From positions 868,001-932,000 of the forward strand of contig NC_018217.1 of the NCBI RefSeq assembly GCF_000219625.1: a stretch of 64,000 bases of DNA, written 5' to 3'. Below are positions 1 through 10,776 of this stretch, piece by piece; position 1 is the stretch's first letter; the number at the start of each line of letters is the position of its first letter. Position numbers and translations under genes: made by a program. Under the pieces are notes generated by a model. The model saw only the letters and a list, made by a program, of their open reading frames with translations, made no database searches and was not told where the DNA came from. The stretch is from Zymoseptoria tritici IPO323. Lineage: Eukaryota > Ascomycota > Dothideomycetes > Mycosphaerellales > Mycosphaerellaceae.

Positions 1-3000
1 AGTATTCTCCCTGTTGCAGCTCTTAGGGTAGGAGCAAAGGTATTAATATAGTTAAGTCCCTTCCTTTGTGTAAATCCCCTAGCTGTCTATCTAGCCTTGT
101 ACTTCTCTACAGTTCTATCTAGGAGCACCTTAATCTTAAAGACCTATTTCCCTATAAGAGGGACTCTCCCCTTAGGGAGGGTGCTAATAAGTTTCTATTT
201 AAGGCATCCTGTGGACTTAAGTAACTTAGCTTCCTTAATAATAGCTTTCTCCTATTCCTTGTAGTTAGATCTAGAGAGAGCTTCCTTAACTGTCTTAGGA
301 TTAGACAGATTAGGATTTGTTGCTTTAAGTCCTATCTTCTAGATCTTGCTATAGTCTTTTCTTATAACTGATCTTCTACTTCTTAAGAGTCTAAATGTGC
401 CTAAGCTTTTAGGACTTGCTTTATTGCCTAATTTCTTAGGTCTCTTAGGGCTTCTCCCTGCTTTCCTCTTTCCTGTAACATAAATGTCTAGGAAGGGAGT
501 TATAGCATAATCTTAGAGGTCTTCCCTTTTAGGGCAATCCTCTGCTAATGCTTAATGTTGTAGCTGTGTTAATAAGGTATTAGCCTGCTCCTAGAATCCC
601 TTAGGACTTCCTTAGAATCCCTTAGGACTTCCTGTTTCCTTAGAAATATGCTCCCCCTAAGCTAGCTAGGAGGCTTCTTTATGCTTAGTAGCCTCTAGCT
701 AATTAGGCTTAGACTGCTTGTGTTAGTTATCCTAGGACTGTATGTCCTAACCTAATATTTGCTCCCCCTAAGATGTTAAAAGGGAGGCTTGGTTTCTCTC
801 TCTCTGCATAGTATTAAACATGTTCTCTACTTCTTAAAGATAAGAAGTAGTAAGAGGTTAGGCATCTTGCCCTTAGGCATCCTAGCCCTAATCTTAATCC
901 TTAGTGTAGATGGCATAGACTTCCTGTTCTGTAGTAATAGGTTGCATTAGTTGCAGGAAACTCTCCCCCTAGAAGTCTAGGGCAGCAGGTATTATGCTGT
1001 ATACCTTATCCTTATTATGTGTTACATAAGGAGAGGTTATAATCTTGTGCTAAAACCTGGCAAGGGTAGATAGTTTAAACTTCTAAACTATATAGTTAGT
1101 TAAAGTGTTCTCCTAGAATCCTAGATTCTAGTATTTCTCTGCTCTAGGATAGAACTTCTATAAATTAGGTCTCCCCTAATTATGCAAATATGCTCTGCAT
1201 CTAAATCTCCTAACCTTTGTTAGATTAATATATAGAGTTCTAGTATTAAGATCTTAATTAAATTCCTAAAGAGGAATCTTATTAGTTAACAGGCATACTA
1301 GCCTGTTAGTAAGGAAGATTGCATATGCAACTGCAAAACTCTAGAGAGGGAGAGGTAGGCTAGAGTTAATTATTATTGCTCTTGCCTTGTTAAGGATAAC
1401 CTTGTTAGATAATTCTGCAATTCTATTCTGCTTAGGAGTATAGGGAGCTAAGAAATCCTATCTTAGTCCCTTATTCTCTGCAAATGTAATTAGATTATTG
1501 TTGTTAAACTCTCCTCCTCTATCTAAGAACTAGATCTTAACTATCTTTTTGTACTAGTTAAATGTCTTAGTAGTCTATTTCTTAATAATTTGTGCAGCTT
1601 GTGATTTAAGCTTGCAGAAGATAGCCTATCTCCTTCTTAACTTTGCATTAGTAATTATAAGGATATACTTGCATCTAAAGATGTCTAGTAGAAAGATTAG
1701 TCCTATAATGTTAATGTAGACCTTATCTAATAAGGATTAAGGTGTTAGTCTTAGAGTTCTTAACACTACTCTCTGTAACCTTGCAAGCTTGTATAGCTTA
1801 TAGTGCTTAAGTGTAGATGTGTTAATCTGCTTAAGTCCTTAGACTTAAGCCTTTGTTGCACTAAGAATCTTATTCCCTATATAGCCTAGTCTCTAGTGCT
1901 ATCTTGTTATGTTAGCCTTAGGTATAGCAAAGGCTAGACAGGACATGTTCCTGTTAGTTGTAGAAGCAACTTTAGTACTCCCCTTAGGGAGAGAGACAGT
2001 TGCATTCTAGAGGATTAGAATATTATAAGTAGACTAAACCTTGCCTATCTTCTTGTTATTCCTTAGAATGCATAAAGATAGCCTGTCTAGGTAGACCTTG
2101 CACTTTAGCCAGAGAGTCTCTGCTAAGATAAGGTTGTAATTAGAGTTAGAAGAGTATAACACATCTTGCAAGGTAATGTTTAACTTATTCCCCTTGTACT
2201 TTATCATAATCCTTATACTTCCTAAATATGTAACTGTACTTTGTCTAATAGCTTAAGAGAACCTAATTAGGGTTTCTAGGGGTTTAAGGTCTAAGAACTA
2301 GGACTTGTTGTTAAAGAAGTAGTATAATATACTAGAATCCTAGACAATAGTGTTACTCCTTTGTATTCTAGCGGCAGCAATTGCTGCTCCTGCAAATAAG
2401 CTGTCTGAATTAGAGCCTAAGCCTGTATTAGAAGAGGAGATAGGCTTAATTGCTGCAGCACCCTTTCCTCCCTTCTTGTTATGTCTCTTACTCTTATCTT
2501 AGGACTTCTTCTTGTCCTTATTAGATCCTCCTTTTCCTCTGTGTACCTAGGACTTTAGGGCCTTATTAGGGTGCTTCTTAAAGCAATCTGCATTTGTGTG
2601 GATATAATAGGTACACTTAGTACACTAATTATTATCTACTGCAGCACCCCTAAATCCTCCTGCTGTCCTCTATATCTGTAGAGGAGGTTCCTTAATTAAT
2701 AAGGTAATTAGCTCTTTAAGAGTTGTGTTCTTAATGTAATAGGATTGTCTCTAGCTTCTTAGGTATTCTAGATAGTAGAGGCCCTGGATAAAGAACAGCC
2801 TAATCTGCTTATTACTAAAGGTAAGCTTTAAGACTAGAATGCTCTTAGACCTGGAGTATTGTTCTGTTGCAGAGATATACTTGTAATACTACTTCTAGAA
2901 GTCCTTACAGTACCTCTAAGTGTTTGTTCCTTAGATCTTAATGTTGCTAATTCCAAGAATCCTTAGGCTGTTATAAATGTTTATAGTTACAATAGGCCTG

Positions 3001-3437
3001 TAGGTAGCTGCAACAGTATTATATAGTTCCTTAGCTGTCTTCTCTGTATCCCTAAAGTTAGGCCTTAGAGATTAGTTAATCCTTTTGCTAACAATCCCGT
3101 ATGCAATTAGGTCGTGCTTGTGCCAGACTTAGAGAGGAGTTAGTCTTAGTCTACTAGTCAGAATGGGTTCTGTTACTAGAGTGTCCCCTCCTTCTTTTTA
3201 GGAAGGAGTTAGAGCCTAGGAGGATAAAGCAGTACTCTCCTTAGTTAGTAGAGAGGGATATCTGACTTTAATTCCTAGCTTTAGTTAGGCAGGGCACTAG
3301 GGAATGTTATAAAAGACATAGCCTAACACCTCCTTGTCTATAAGGGCTGCTTTGAGTATCCTTAACTAGTCTGAGAAGTTGCTTCCCTTTCTTAGGACTT
3401 TATTCTCCTTCGCAGTCTTAAACTTATTAGCCTGCAT
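1..3437 (-). mobile_element. Ty1/copia retrotransposon, RIP-decayed, truncated by window edge
   Basis: Read on the minus strand from an ATG at 3437, one frame runs through gag and pol in copia order. A CCHC zinc knuckle (C-x2-C-x4-H-x4-C) lies near 2580-2640. A protease-like segment, where the expected Trp-Asp-Ser start reads stop-DSS, lies near 2290-2345. An integrase segment at about 1400-1560 keeps RGGEF and APYTPKQNRIAE. The start of the reverse transcriptase (KWVFKIK, then KYKAR and GFTQRKGLNY) reaches the left edge. Most interrupting stops are TAG, some TAA, and sit where Trp is expected, which fits G-to-A change of TGG. CpG is almost absent from 1 to about 3080. No intact product is possible. 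The gag-integrase-RT order separates it from gypsy elements, which have RT before integrase. Confidence 0.9.
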
Positions 3438-3749
3438 TGCGGCTGTTGTTGTAACTAGCTCTTTCTCGGCTCGCTAGTTAACTGTCTAAACAGTGTACAG
3501 TAAGGTTCTAGTAGCTGCGCTTGGAACAGACAATTCTTCCTTAAGTGTGTAGTAGTTACGCCGGGCTTATAACCTGTTGTAATTGGACTTAAGCTAAGTA
3601 GAAGAAAACCTCTGATTAGCAGGTATATATTGTTATGCAGAGAGAATCTCAAGTGTGAGATTCTTACTTCAGCTATCTGTGTGTGGGAATGCCTTGGCAC
3701 TAGTCACGTGCACTTCACTGATGGTCAGTCTGATGATCCACAACAGGGC
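3438..3749. other. Leader/possible LTR side of the copia element and spacer
   Basis: This lies upstream of the gag ATG on the minus strand and should hold the leader and 5' LTR of the copia element. The other LTR is outside the window, so no LTR boundary can be set. CpG is present at normal levels, unlike 1-3080. An 81-residue open frame on minus (3455-3700) has no recognisable features. Confidence 0.35.
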
Positions 3750-3759
3750 GCACCTCTCC
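3750..3759. repeat. Left putative target-site duplication
   Basis: GCACCTCTCC here is identical to 10885-10894 and lies just outside the left inverted repeat. Ten base pairs is within the 9-11 bp usual for MULEs. Confidence 0.6.
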
Positions 3760-3860
3760 GTGGGTGTAGCTGACCTCACAGCGCTAAAATCTCGGTAAAT
3801 CCGCGCTAAACGCGGGTAACATCCGTACTTGGATGCAAAGATTTTCACTGTGAGCCGAGC
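3760..3860 (+). repeat. Left terminal inverted repeat of the MULE-like element
   Basis: GCTGACCTCACAGCGCTAA at 3769-3787 pairs exactly with the inverse at 10858-10876. The match continues with two mismatches through TCTCGG, then weakly, and ends with ACTGTGAGCCGAGC at 3847-3860, matched in inverse at 10777-10790. The outermost 8-9 bases differ between the two ends. Confidence 0.75.
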
Positions 3861-4071
3861 TTCCCGAGATCCTTACTGTTATATTAACATTATTACCGAC
3901 ATCGCATATTCTATTACCTACATTGCAACATAGCGGCACAGCGTCCTTATAACCCATTTCTTGTCTCTCGAAACCTACAGAACCCTGCGGCCTATTAGGT
4001 TATCGAGTAACAACAAGCCGCGGTATTGCAAGACTTCGGCAGGCAGGTAGAAGGGGTCGCAAATGTAACTT

Positions 4072-4131
4072 AACGTTATAGCTAATGTTACCCTAGACAT
4101 TATCTATAAGGTTACGCGCGACATTATAGCT
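4072..4131. repeat. 12-bp repeat array, five units
   Basis: Consecutive units are AACGTTATAGCT, AATGTTACCCTA, GACATTATCTAT, AAGGTTACGCGC and GACATTATAGCT. The shared skeleton is purine-A-N-N-TTA followed by five variable bases, which makes GTTA-N4-TAA a near palindrome. Confidence 0.85.
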
Positions 4132-5020
4132 AATTTCGATAAATAGGGACGTCGAATCCTATACTACCTCTCCGAACGTACACGTACCTTTAAGATTAAA
4201 CATCACGTTCTAATTCCCGAATATCCAAGAACCGCACTGCATAGCATCGGCTATATTATCGATATACGAGCAATCCCGGAGATCCGACCAGCTACAGATA
4301 AGATTATCCTAAAGGAGATCTAGGGCGCGGTATGGACATTATCGATAAGCTCGGCGATAGGGTCAGGGGTAACCTTACAGTTAATGCTATCGCTAACATC
4401 GCCAGATCCAATATGCGAACAAGCGGATTAAAGGTCCGCATATGTCGACAAGCCCTTTCCTTAGAAACGCTCGTGTCCTTCGACTTGTAAAACAGTGCAG
4501 TAGTATTAAATACTGCGAGCATATCGTGCTAGAGGTTATTAATCGATTCTACTCGAATGCAGACGAGCAAGAGTGGATGTAGTACCGAGCTATCCGTAAC
4601 CGACAGGGTGCTGCCGCATATAAGGCTATAGATAACCGCGCACGTGCTAACATCGAATTCACTGCGATTCACAACCGTTTTCAAAACTCCCGTGCATATA
4701 CGCCTTATCTAGCGACCTGCACGATAATTTTCCGATAGGATACAACACCGGTAAGATTATCTATACTGTCCCGGCTAATGTTATAGCTAAGCACCTAGAT
4801 GTCATTACAGAACGTTCTTAACTACTTTGGCGCTTCTATCTAGTGTATCTACTACGACTACCACACGGCACCTCTGCATATGCATAAGTAGTTTGCGCCG
4901 AACGGTTACTTTAGTCTTAATCGATTCGACAAGCTCTTTAACAATCCTTATGCTATTGCACTACCGGCAGACGAGTGCTATGCCTATGAGGGCAACTGGT
5001 GCCGGAGATTCACATGCGGT

Positions 5021-5152
5021 AAGCTTATTAACTAGGTTATCGATTACATTATGTGTAAGGACATCGCTGTTATTACTAATAGCGTCACCTATGATAACAC
5101 CGCCGACCTTAGTAGCGACCTTGCTAATAAGATTATAGGAAAGTATTATCCT
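5021..5152. repeat. 12-bp repeat array, about eleven units
   Basis: The longest array seen. It runs in strict 12-bp register from AAGCTTATTAAC (5021) through TAGGTTATCGAT, TACATTATGTGT, GACCTTAGTAGC, GACCTTGCTAAT and AAGATTATAGGA. Units differ from one another by several bases but keep the skeleton. Confidence 0.85.
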
Positions 5153-5625
5153 ACCGGTGTTAGCTAATTTGTTTAGCAACAAGTGCTATGTCAAGCAAAA
5201 TTTATATAGCTAGTGCTATTCGACTTTAACAGAACTCTAACGATAATTCTCGTTGCGGAAGGGATATATAACCATCCTTTAAATAGCCCGAACAAGCTGC
5301 CTACGCAGATCCGGAACGAGATCTAGAACGTTTTGCTTAGGACAAGGGACCTAACCTTAACAACAAGTATGGCATTATCGGCGAGATCATGTGTAGCATT
5401 ACAGCTAACATTATCAGACAAATTCAGAGTTAACCCTCTCGTAAAGGCGTGGATTAAGTTACACAATGTCGAAACACTAGAGGATGTTTATAATGCTTTA
5501 AACTGCAATAATATCGTAGGCAGCATAATCCGTAAGATGAAGGTCCTTACATAGCCGGGTAGCCGGTCGGTGCAAACCCTGCACTAGGTTTAGATAGCAG
5601 AGCAGGAAAAGCCAGCCGATAAGGT

Positions 5626-5685
5626 AAGATTAACCGTAATATCATGCATAACCTTATCCCCTAGCTCACTAGTGACCTTAGCAAT
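5626..5685. repeat. 12-bp repeat array, five units
   Basis: AAGATTAACCGT, AATATCATGCAT, AACCTTATCCCC, TAGCTCACTAGT and GACCTTAGCAAT in register inside the transposase relic. Confidence 0.8.
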
Positions 5686-5873
5686 ACCTCCGCGACATCT
5701 GGTATAGCGATAACCTCGAGCAATAGATCGTTGTGTGCATGTTCGACGATCAAGCTCAGATCTGGGCTAGTTTAACCGCTTTCGAGATCGATATAACGTT
5801 TAAACGTCTCGAACATCGCATTACCCAAGATAACGAGGTGCTCTTTACATGCGAAGGCGAAAGCAACTACAGT

Positions 5874-5933
5874 AAGATAACCTATAGCCTTATGCATAAC
5901 CTCGGTGATAATGTCACCCGTAAGGTTACTAAT
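5874..5933. repeat. 12-bp repeat array, five units
   Basis: AAGATAACCTAT, AGCCTTATGCAT, AACCTCGGTGAT, AATGTCACCCGT and AAGGTTACTAAT follow directly after the first catalytic segment. Here the array is open in the local reading frame, giving a four-residue period. Confidence 0.8.
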
Positions 5934-6129
5934 TCTTTTCTAGTTTTCCCTCTTTGTCGCGTATATAGAAACTTCCGTAGGGACCAATTCTAGCGACGGC
6001 TATTCTATCGTGTCTTCGATGTACTTGCCCGGGTCCTTAGTAAGGAGCGGATTTATTAGCGGCATATCCACGGCCGGGGCTTTGCGTGTGTTAAGAGCGA
6101 CCAGTCCGGAGAGCAACATTCAGGTGGGT

Positions 6130-6201
6130 GATGTTAAGGATACCCTCGCTAATAATCCTTTCCATAATCCTATCTATAACCTTAGCTATGAGCTCATCCT
6201 T
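6130..6201. repeat. 12-bp repeat array, six units
   Basis: GATGTTAAGGAT, ACCCTCGCTAAT, AATCCTTTCCAT, AATCCTATCTAT, AACCTTAGCTAT and GAGCTCATCCTT. It separates the RHIHGRGF segment from the CRVHFFRNI segment and introduces stops in the transposase frame. Confidence 0.8.
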
Positions 6202-6460
6202 TAGTACCGTCCTAACATAATAGTAGGACTTGGTTAATACCTCGAGGATATTAAACTCCCTAGTCAAAACCTCGCTAGAGACTGGCGAGAACATCTACGA
6301 GATGTTCTTATAATATGCCGTGTTCACTTCTTTCGCAATATCGACGAGAAGTTCGGCAAGAACCTAGCCCTTCGGGAAGCTGTTAGCTAGATGAAGTTAC
6401 TTACGACAGCAGTAACATAGGAAGAGTATCAGGGATTAGTACATGCTTTGCGGGGTAGGT

Positions 6461-6508
6461 AACGTTACTAATAGCCTTACTAATAACCTCGTAGCTAACA
6501 TTAAGCAG
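6461..6508. repeat. 12-bp repeat array, four units
   Basis: AACGTTACTAAT, AGCCTTACTAAT, AACCTCGTAGCT and AACATTAAGCAG in register. Confidence 0.8.
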
Positions 6509-7740
6509 CATACCCGGATCCTAAAGTCGCAAATTGGGCACAGAACAAGGACAATAAGTACGTTGCGTGTAGTATCTCTAGCTACTTTACCCGTGTTCCG
6601 AGGGAGGTATGGCTTAGCGAACGCCCTAATACGAACTCTAATAAGCAATCGGGGTAGGTAGGCCAGTCCTTAGGGAAAGGTAACGTTATGCCTAATGTCA
6701 GCGGTGATAACATGCGTGATCTTACACTAACTCCTTCCTAGGATGTGACCTCGTCCTTGCTTATAAGAATAGGAAGTTAATTGATGCTCGGGCTGTTAGC
6801 TAATAGGGAGGGCGAGCTAAGTATGGACAATAGACGTACCAAAAGGATCCCTCGGCACAGAAGCGGGTAGAGAAAAACCTACGACGTCTCGGTAAGGTCA
6901 TCGCTAATATTAAGGGTAACAACATCGCTAACATAGCTAGCGTTAAAACGCGAAAAGAAGTGGGAACAAGAGCAGGCCGAACGTCGTCGCCTTCGAGACG
7001 CCGTACGGAGGAACGGTAGTAATAACGACGATAACGACAGCGGCGATAATACGGACGACCGTGCAGAACAACAACGTGCGCGGGCGCAACGACGAAGAGA
7101 CAACCCTGAAGTTGGACATCCAGATGATATTAGCGATAATAACAGCGGTGATAATATAGATGACCCCCCACCCCCTAATCCTAACAATGTAGCTATAAGG
7201 TAGTTAAAGAATGTTCAAAACAGTTCGCGAGTCTATAAAGAGGGCCGTGGACGGGGTCGTTCGCGGGGTCGTGGACGAGGGAAAGCATCGAGCGCGAGCT
7301 CATCACGGACACCACAGTCGACACCACGGTCTAGTCGGACATTAGCATCGATTCCTTCGGCTTCTACAAGGCAGACTCCTACCTCTATCGGCCCTAATCC
7401 TCCCCAACCAAGGTATGTTGTTACCGGTAATATTACGGATGTTACTATAGCTAACATTAGGTCTCTAGCACTTCTGCAGACACCGAATATAGGGACAACA
7501 TGCTAGCTTATAAGCGTGCACGCAATGCGGTAAATAAATCGCGGATTCGGGTACTTCTAGAAGGAGGGCCAGATCTAGGACTACTGCGTCTATAATGTTA
7601 TCCATAGCAACATAGATGACATTATCGTTAAGATCACCCGCGATGTTAGACTCCTTGGTCCGGTTCCCCTTTCCTATGTCGACCGATAGGGTTAGGGTTA
7701 TTAGGGATAAAAACGCTATTCTAGTTAACATTGCAGTATA

Positions 7741-8520
7741 AGAGCTATTTATTATATATGTCGAGCGATATATCTAGTATATTAATAGCTGTATAGTATA
7801 TAAACGCTACTCTAGTATATATAATAATAGATTAGGCTATAAGCGTAGTTTAAGCATTATTTAACGTCTACGAGATAGATATACTAGATTAACGCGTATA
7901 TAGTATATATATAAGCACTATCCTAGTATATATTAGGCTACGAGCGTAGTTTAGGGACTATATACCGTTATATATAAACGCTATCCTAGTATATATAATA
8001 TGTTAGGCTATACGCTTAGTTTTAAGACTATTTATCGTCTACGAGATAGATATACTAGATTAACGCGTATATAGTATATATATAAGCACTATCCTAGTAT
8101 ATATTAGGCTACGAGCGTAGTTTAGGGACTATATACCGTTATATATAAACGCTATCCTAGTATATATAATATGTTAGGCTATATGCTTAGTTTTAAGACT
8201 ATTTATCGTCTACGAGATAGATATACTAGACTAACGCGTATATAACTATATGTATACACGCGACCCTAATATATAATAGGCTACGAGCTAGCTTAATAAG
8301 TATCTCTCGTCTATAAGATAGACATACTAGATTAACCCGCATATAGTAGTATATATATAAACACTATTCTGTTATTTATTAGGCTACGAGCATAGTTTAA
8401 TAACTATTATCTATATATATATAATAGATATAGATAATTAACGCGTATAGAGCATATATATAAACGCTATTCTAGTATATATCGCGGTCTAAGAGCTATT
8501 AGTTATATATGTCGAGCGAT
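7741..8520. repeat. AT-rich tandem array, 171-bp unit
   Basis: A unit beginning GTCTACGAGATAGATATAC starts at 7866, 8037 and 8208, exactly 171 bp apart. The first two copies are nearly identical and the third diverges. Flanking sequence is built of the same TATATA-rich words. Related direct copies of AAGAGCTATT followed by TATATATGTCGAGCGAT sit at both ends, near 7741 and 8492. No coding potential. It lies between the 3' ends of the two convergent coding relics. Confidence 0.9.
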
Positions 8521-9155
8521 TATAAGAAGAAGGACAACATGATGTCATTCGCGACCCCATGGCTGACATCATCGCTGATACTACGGATCCATATTTATTA
8601 TAAACTAACCTTCGAAGATAAAGACAGAGATGAGTTAATTACTTAACATTAGGGGTGAGGTTATGGACGATCTTATTGTATGATTGGATTCGGGCGCTGC
8701 GTGCCGGGGTATAATAAAACTGCAGACTCCTCCTGCGCCATACGCTCGCTTATAAGGTCATTCGTGAGGTCATGCTTAACCTTATTAGACACCCTAATTG
8801 ATCTGGTCCCTTAGCTTCGGACCATCTAAGAACAAGTCCTAGCCTAGGCACTCCTTAATTTCGAAGCATTCGGCTGTAATAAGGTTAGCGATAATATTAC
8901 GGAGGATAATATAGATAACTTTACCATTCCTAAGATCCTTGCAGATCGCGCACGGGAAGGCCTTGTTCTAGATGGTCTTGCAGTGCGCCATAGCCTCGGA
9001 GTATTTCACCTTTAATAAGGTTAGTAATAAGATCACTAGTAATGTTAGTAATGAACTTACGTCTCCCTTCCTGTGAATAACCTCTCCTCCCTTGTTGCCC
9101 CTCTTCTTCTTCGACTTGACATTGCCCTTATACACAGGGAATCTAGGTCTGTTAT

Positions 9156-9191
9156 AAGGTTAGCTATAATATTATCCGTAGTGTTAGGTGT
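9156..9191. repeat. 12-bp repeat array, three units
   Basis: AAGGTTAGCTAT, AATATTATCCGT and AGTGTTAGGTGT. It is typical of the arrays in the right half, spaced roughly 100-150 bp apart. Others begin near 8755, 8879, 9016, 9280, 9403, 9540, 9672, 9782, 9930, 10070, 10185, 10310, 10540 and 10725. Confidence 0.85.
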
Positions 9192-10425
9192 GATGTACTT
9201 GGATCCTGCAATTTCCGCTAGCGTGCGCGCTGATTTGCTACCAGTTCTCGGATGTCCAAAGGGGTTTTTATCTCTGCAATAATGTTAGCTATAAGATTAC
9301 CTATAAGCTTATAGATAACATACTGCTCGACAGTCTGCTCTTCCGGCGTTTTATTAACATCTTCCTCCCGGCCGCGTTTCTTCGGAGTAGCAGGGCTGTA
9401 ATAAGGTTAGCGATAATGTTAGGCGTAGGATTAGGTGTTATACACTGTGCTAACAAGATTACTAGGCTTGCCGCTAGCCTTCTCTATAGCTTCGAAGATC
9501 CGGCGGTATTAGGCTAGGCGATAAGGTTAGGAAATAGTCGGCGGTAAGGTCATAGATGATATTACCCTTAGTCTTAGCGATAACCTTAGACGAGTAGCTA
9601 CGATCTCTACCCTTCTTGTACTCTCTATCTCTGCCTTCGCCTTAACTAGAAACTCGGATTCGATGCTAGTAATAAGGTTAGCTATAACATTAGGTGTGAT
9701 ATTAAGTGAAATTGATTTCTTACTGCTCCCCTTACGTGCTGCTTAAGGTTAATAAAGGATGTAGAGCGATCCTAAGAGGGTAAGGTTAGCGGTAATATTA
9801 CGGATAAGGTGATTAATAAGCTTACGTTGCACAGTCTCGCCTTGTCCTAGCCCTCTAACTTGTACGGGAGAATCGACTTAAATCCATCCTTATCGTCCGA
9901 GCTAGAATCCTCCTCTAGTCTAACTATAATAAGGTTAGTAGTAATGTTAGGGATAATATTAAGTAGAATGATATTCCCTACTTATTTCTGCTACGTAATA
10001 TAGAACCGGTAATGTAGGGTTTTTCGCGTCCCTTAAGGTAGATAAGAACGCCTCCTTAGTGTACCTAATAATGTTAGCGCTAACCTTATAGCTAATATTA
10101 GTCTCTCACATACTTCTACTTCTTCGGCATTAGACAGATTACCTAACCCTTCGGCATGATTATATGCTAATGTTCATCCTGCCTAGAAGGTTAGCTATAA
10201 GCTTAGCGCTAAGGTTATAGATAATAGTATACTAGCTCGAAACTCTTGCCTCTAAACTCCAATCTATTGTTATATACCTTAACTATCTTCTTGTAGTATT
10301 TCTGCATAAGGTTAGCGATAACCTTATGCATAATGTCCTGTATGTCCTCACCTGTTCCGTTAAAGCTAAAGTTTGAGACAACGGTCTCTCTTTCGCTATC
10401 TTGTTGTGTGGGAATTCGGATCGGT

Positions 10426-10485
10426 AAGGTAAGCGGTAAGGTAAGCGGTAAGGTCGCGGGTGAGGTCGCGGGTAAGGTAATAGGG
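10426..10485. repeat. 12-bp repeat array, most homogeneous copy
   Basis: AAGGTAAGCGGT twice, then AAGGTCGCGGGT, GAGGTCGCGGGT and AAGGTAATAGGG. Two identical neighbouring units suggest recent local tandem expansion. Confidence 0.9.
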
Positions 10486-10776
10486 TCCTTAAAACTCTCG
10501 ATTCTTAATAATGCTGTTAAGATGTTAGTATTCCTATAAGGTTAATCGTAATGTTAGGGATAACATACCTATTAACTACCTGCAGGGGTAGGTAGTAAGG
10601 TAGATAGTAAGATAGTAGAAGGAACGGTAGAAGAAGGTAAGAGCGAACTTCTCGAATCCGCGCTAGTAGTCTTAGCATGCTGTAGAATACGCACTAGTTT
10701 AATATATTCGCAGTAAATCCCAGCGCCTAACCTTATCGATAACCTTAAGGGATCGATTTTCTAGCTACCCCGCAGA

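Larger units (their letters stand above)
5251..7420 (+). pseudogene. MULE-like transposase relic
   Basis: Fragments of one transposase can be followed on plus across frame changes and stops. From 5251, PEQAAYADPERDLERFA. At about 5733-5990, QIWASLTAFEIDITFKRL, which resembles the first catalytic Asp segment of fungal Mutator-like transposases. From 6003, YRVFDVLARVL, RHIHGRGF and VKSDQSGEQ, a candidate second Asp. At 6316, CRVHFFRNIDEKFGK, matching the C-x-H helix that follows it in MULEs. From 6949 an Arg/Glu-rich tail, then an RGRG-, Ser- and Pro-rich tail to about 7420. Trp codons read TAG. Repeat arrays at 5626, 5874, 6130, 6461, 6895 and 7117 interrupt it; at 6130 the repeat brings stops into the transposase frame. 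Upstream sequence from about 4140 looks partly coding but I cannot assign it. Confidence 0.6.
8540..10760 (-). pseudogene. Second coding relic of the MULE-like element, unrecognised
   Basis: Read on minus from about 10760 down, blocks of 20-35 plausible codons alternate with 12-bp repeat arrays. Examples are YCEYIKLVRILQHAK (about 10700), KYYKKIVKVYNNRLEFRGK (about 10290), YTKEAFLSTLRDAKNPTLP (10063 down), EEDSSSDDKDGFKSILPYK (about 9910), YRRIFEAIEKASGKPSNLV (about 9500), PATPKKRGREEDVNKTPEE (about 9390) and CKTI-stop-NKAFPCAICKDL (about 9000), whose cysteines suggest a metal site. Blocks do not share one frame. The protein was Lys/Glu-rich; I recognise no family. It may be an accessory protein of the element or captured host sequence. 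Confidence 0.45.

Noticed and set aside
9403..9970. Telomere-like repeats (TTAGGG occurs in some units)
   Set aside because: TTAGGG appears only singly and the true period is 12 bp with a different skeleton.
4072..10750. 12-bp arrays read as a CRISPR array
   Set aside because: There are no constant repeats of 23 bp or more with unique spacers; units touch each other and vary, and the genome is eukaryotic.
4072..10750. 12-bp arrays read as introner-like introns
   Set aside because: Arrays do not consistently begin with GT and end with AG, and they lack branch-site motifs; a few GTAAGGT strings are part of the repeat.
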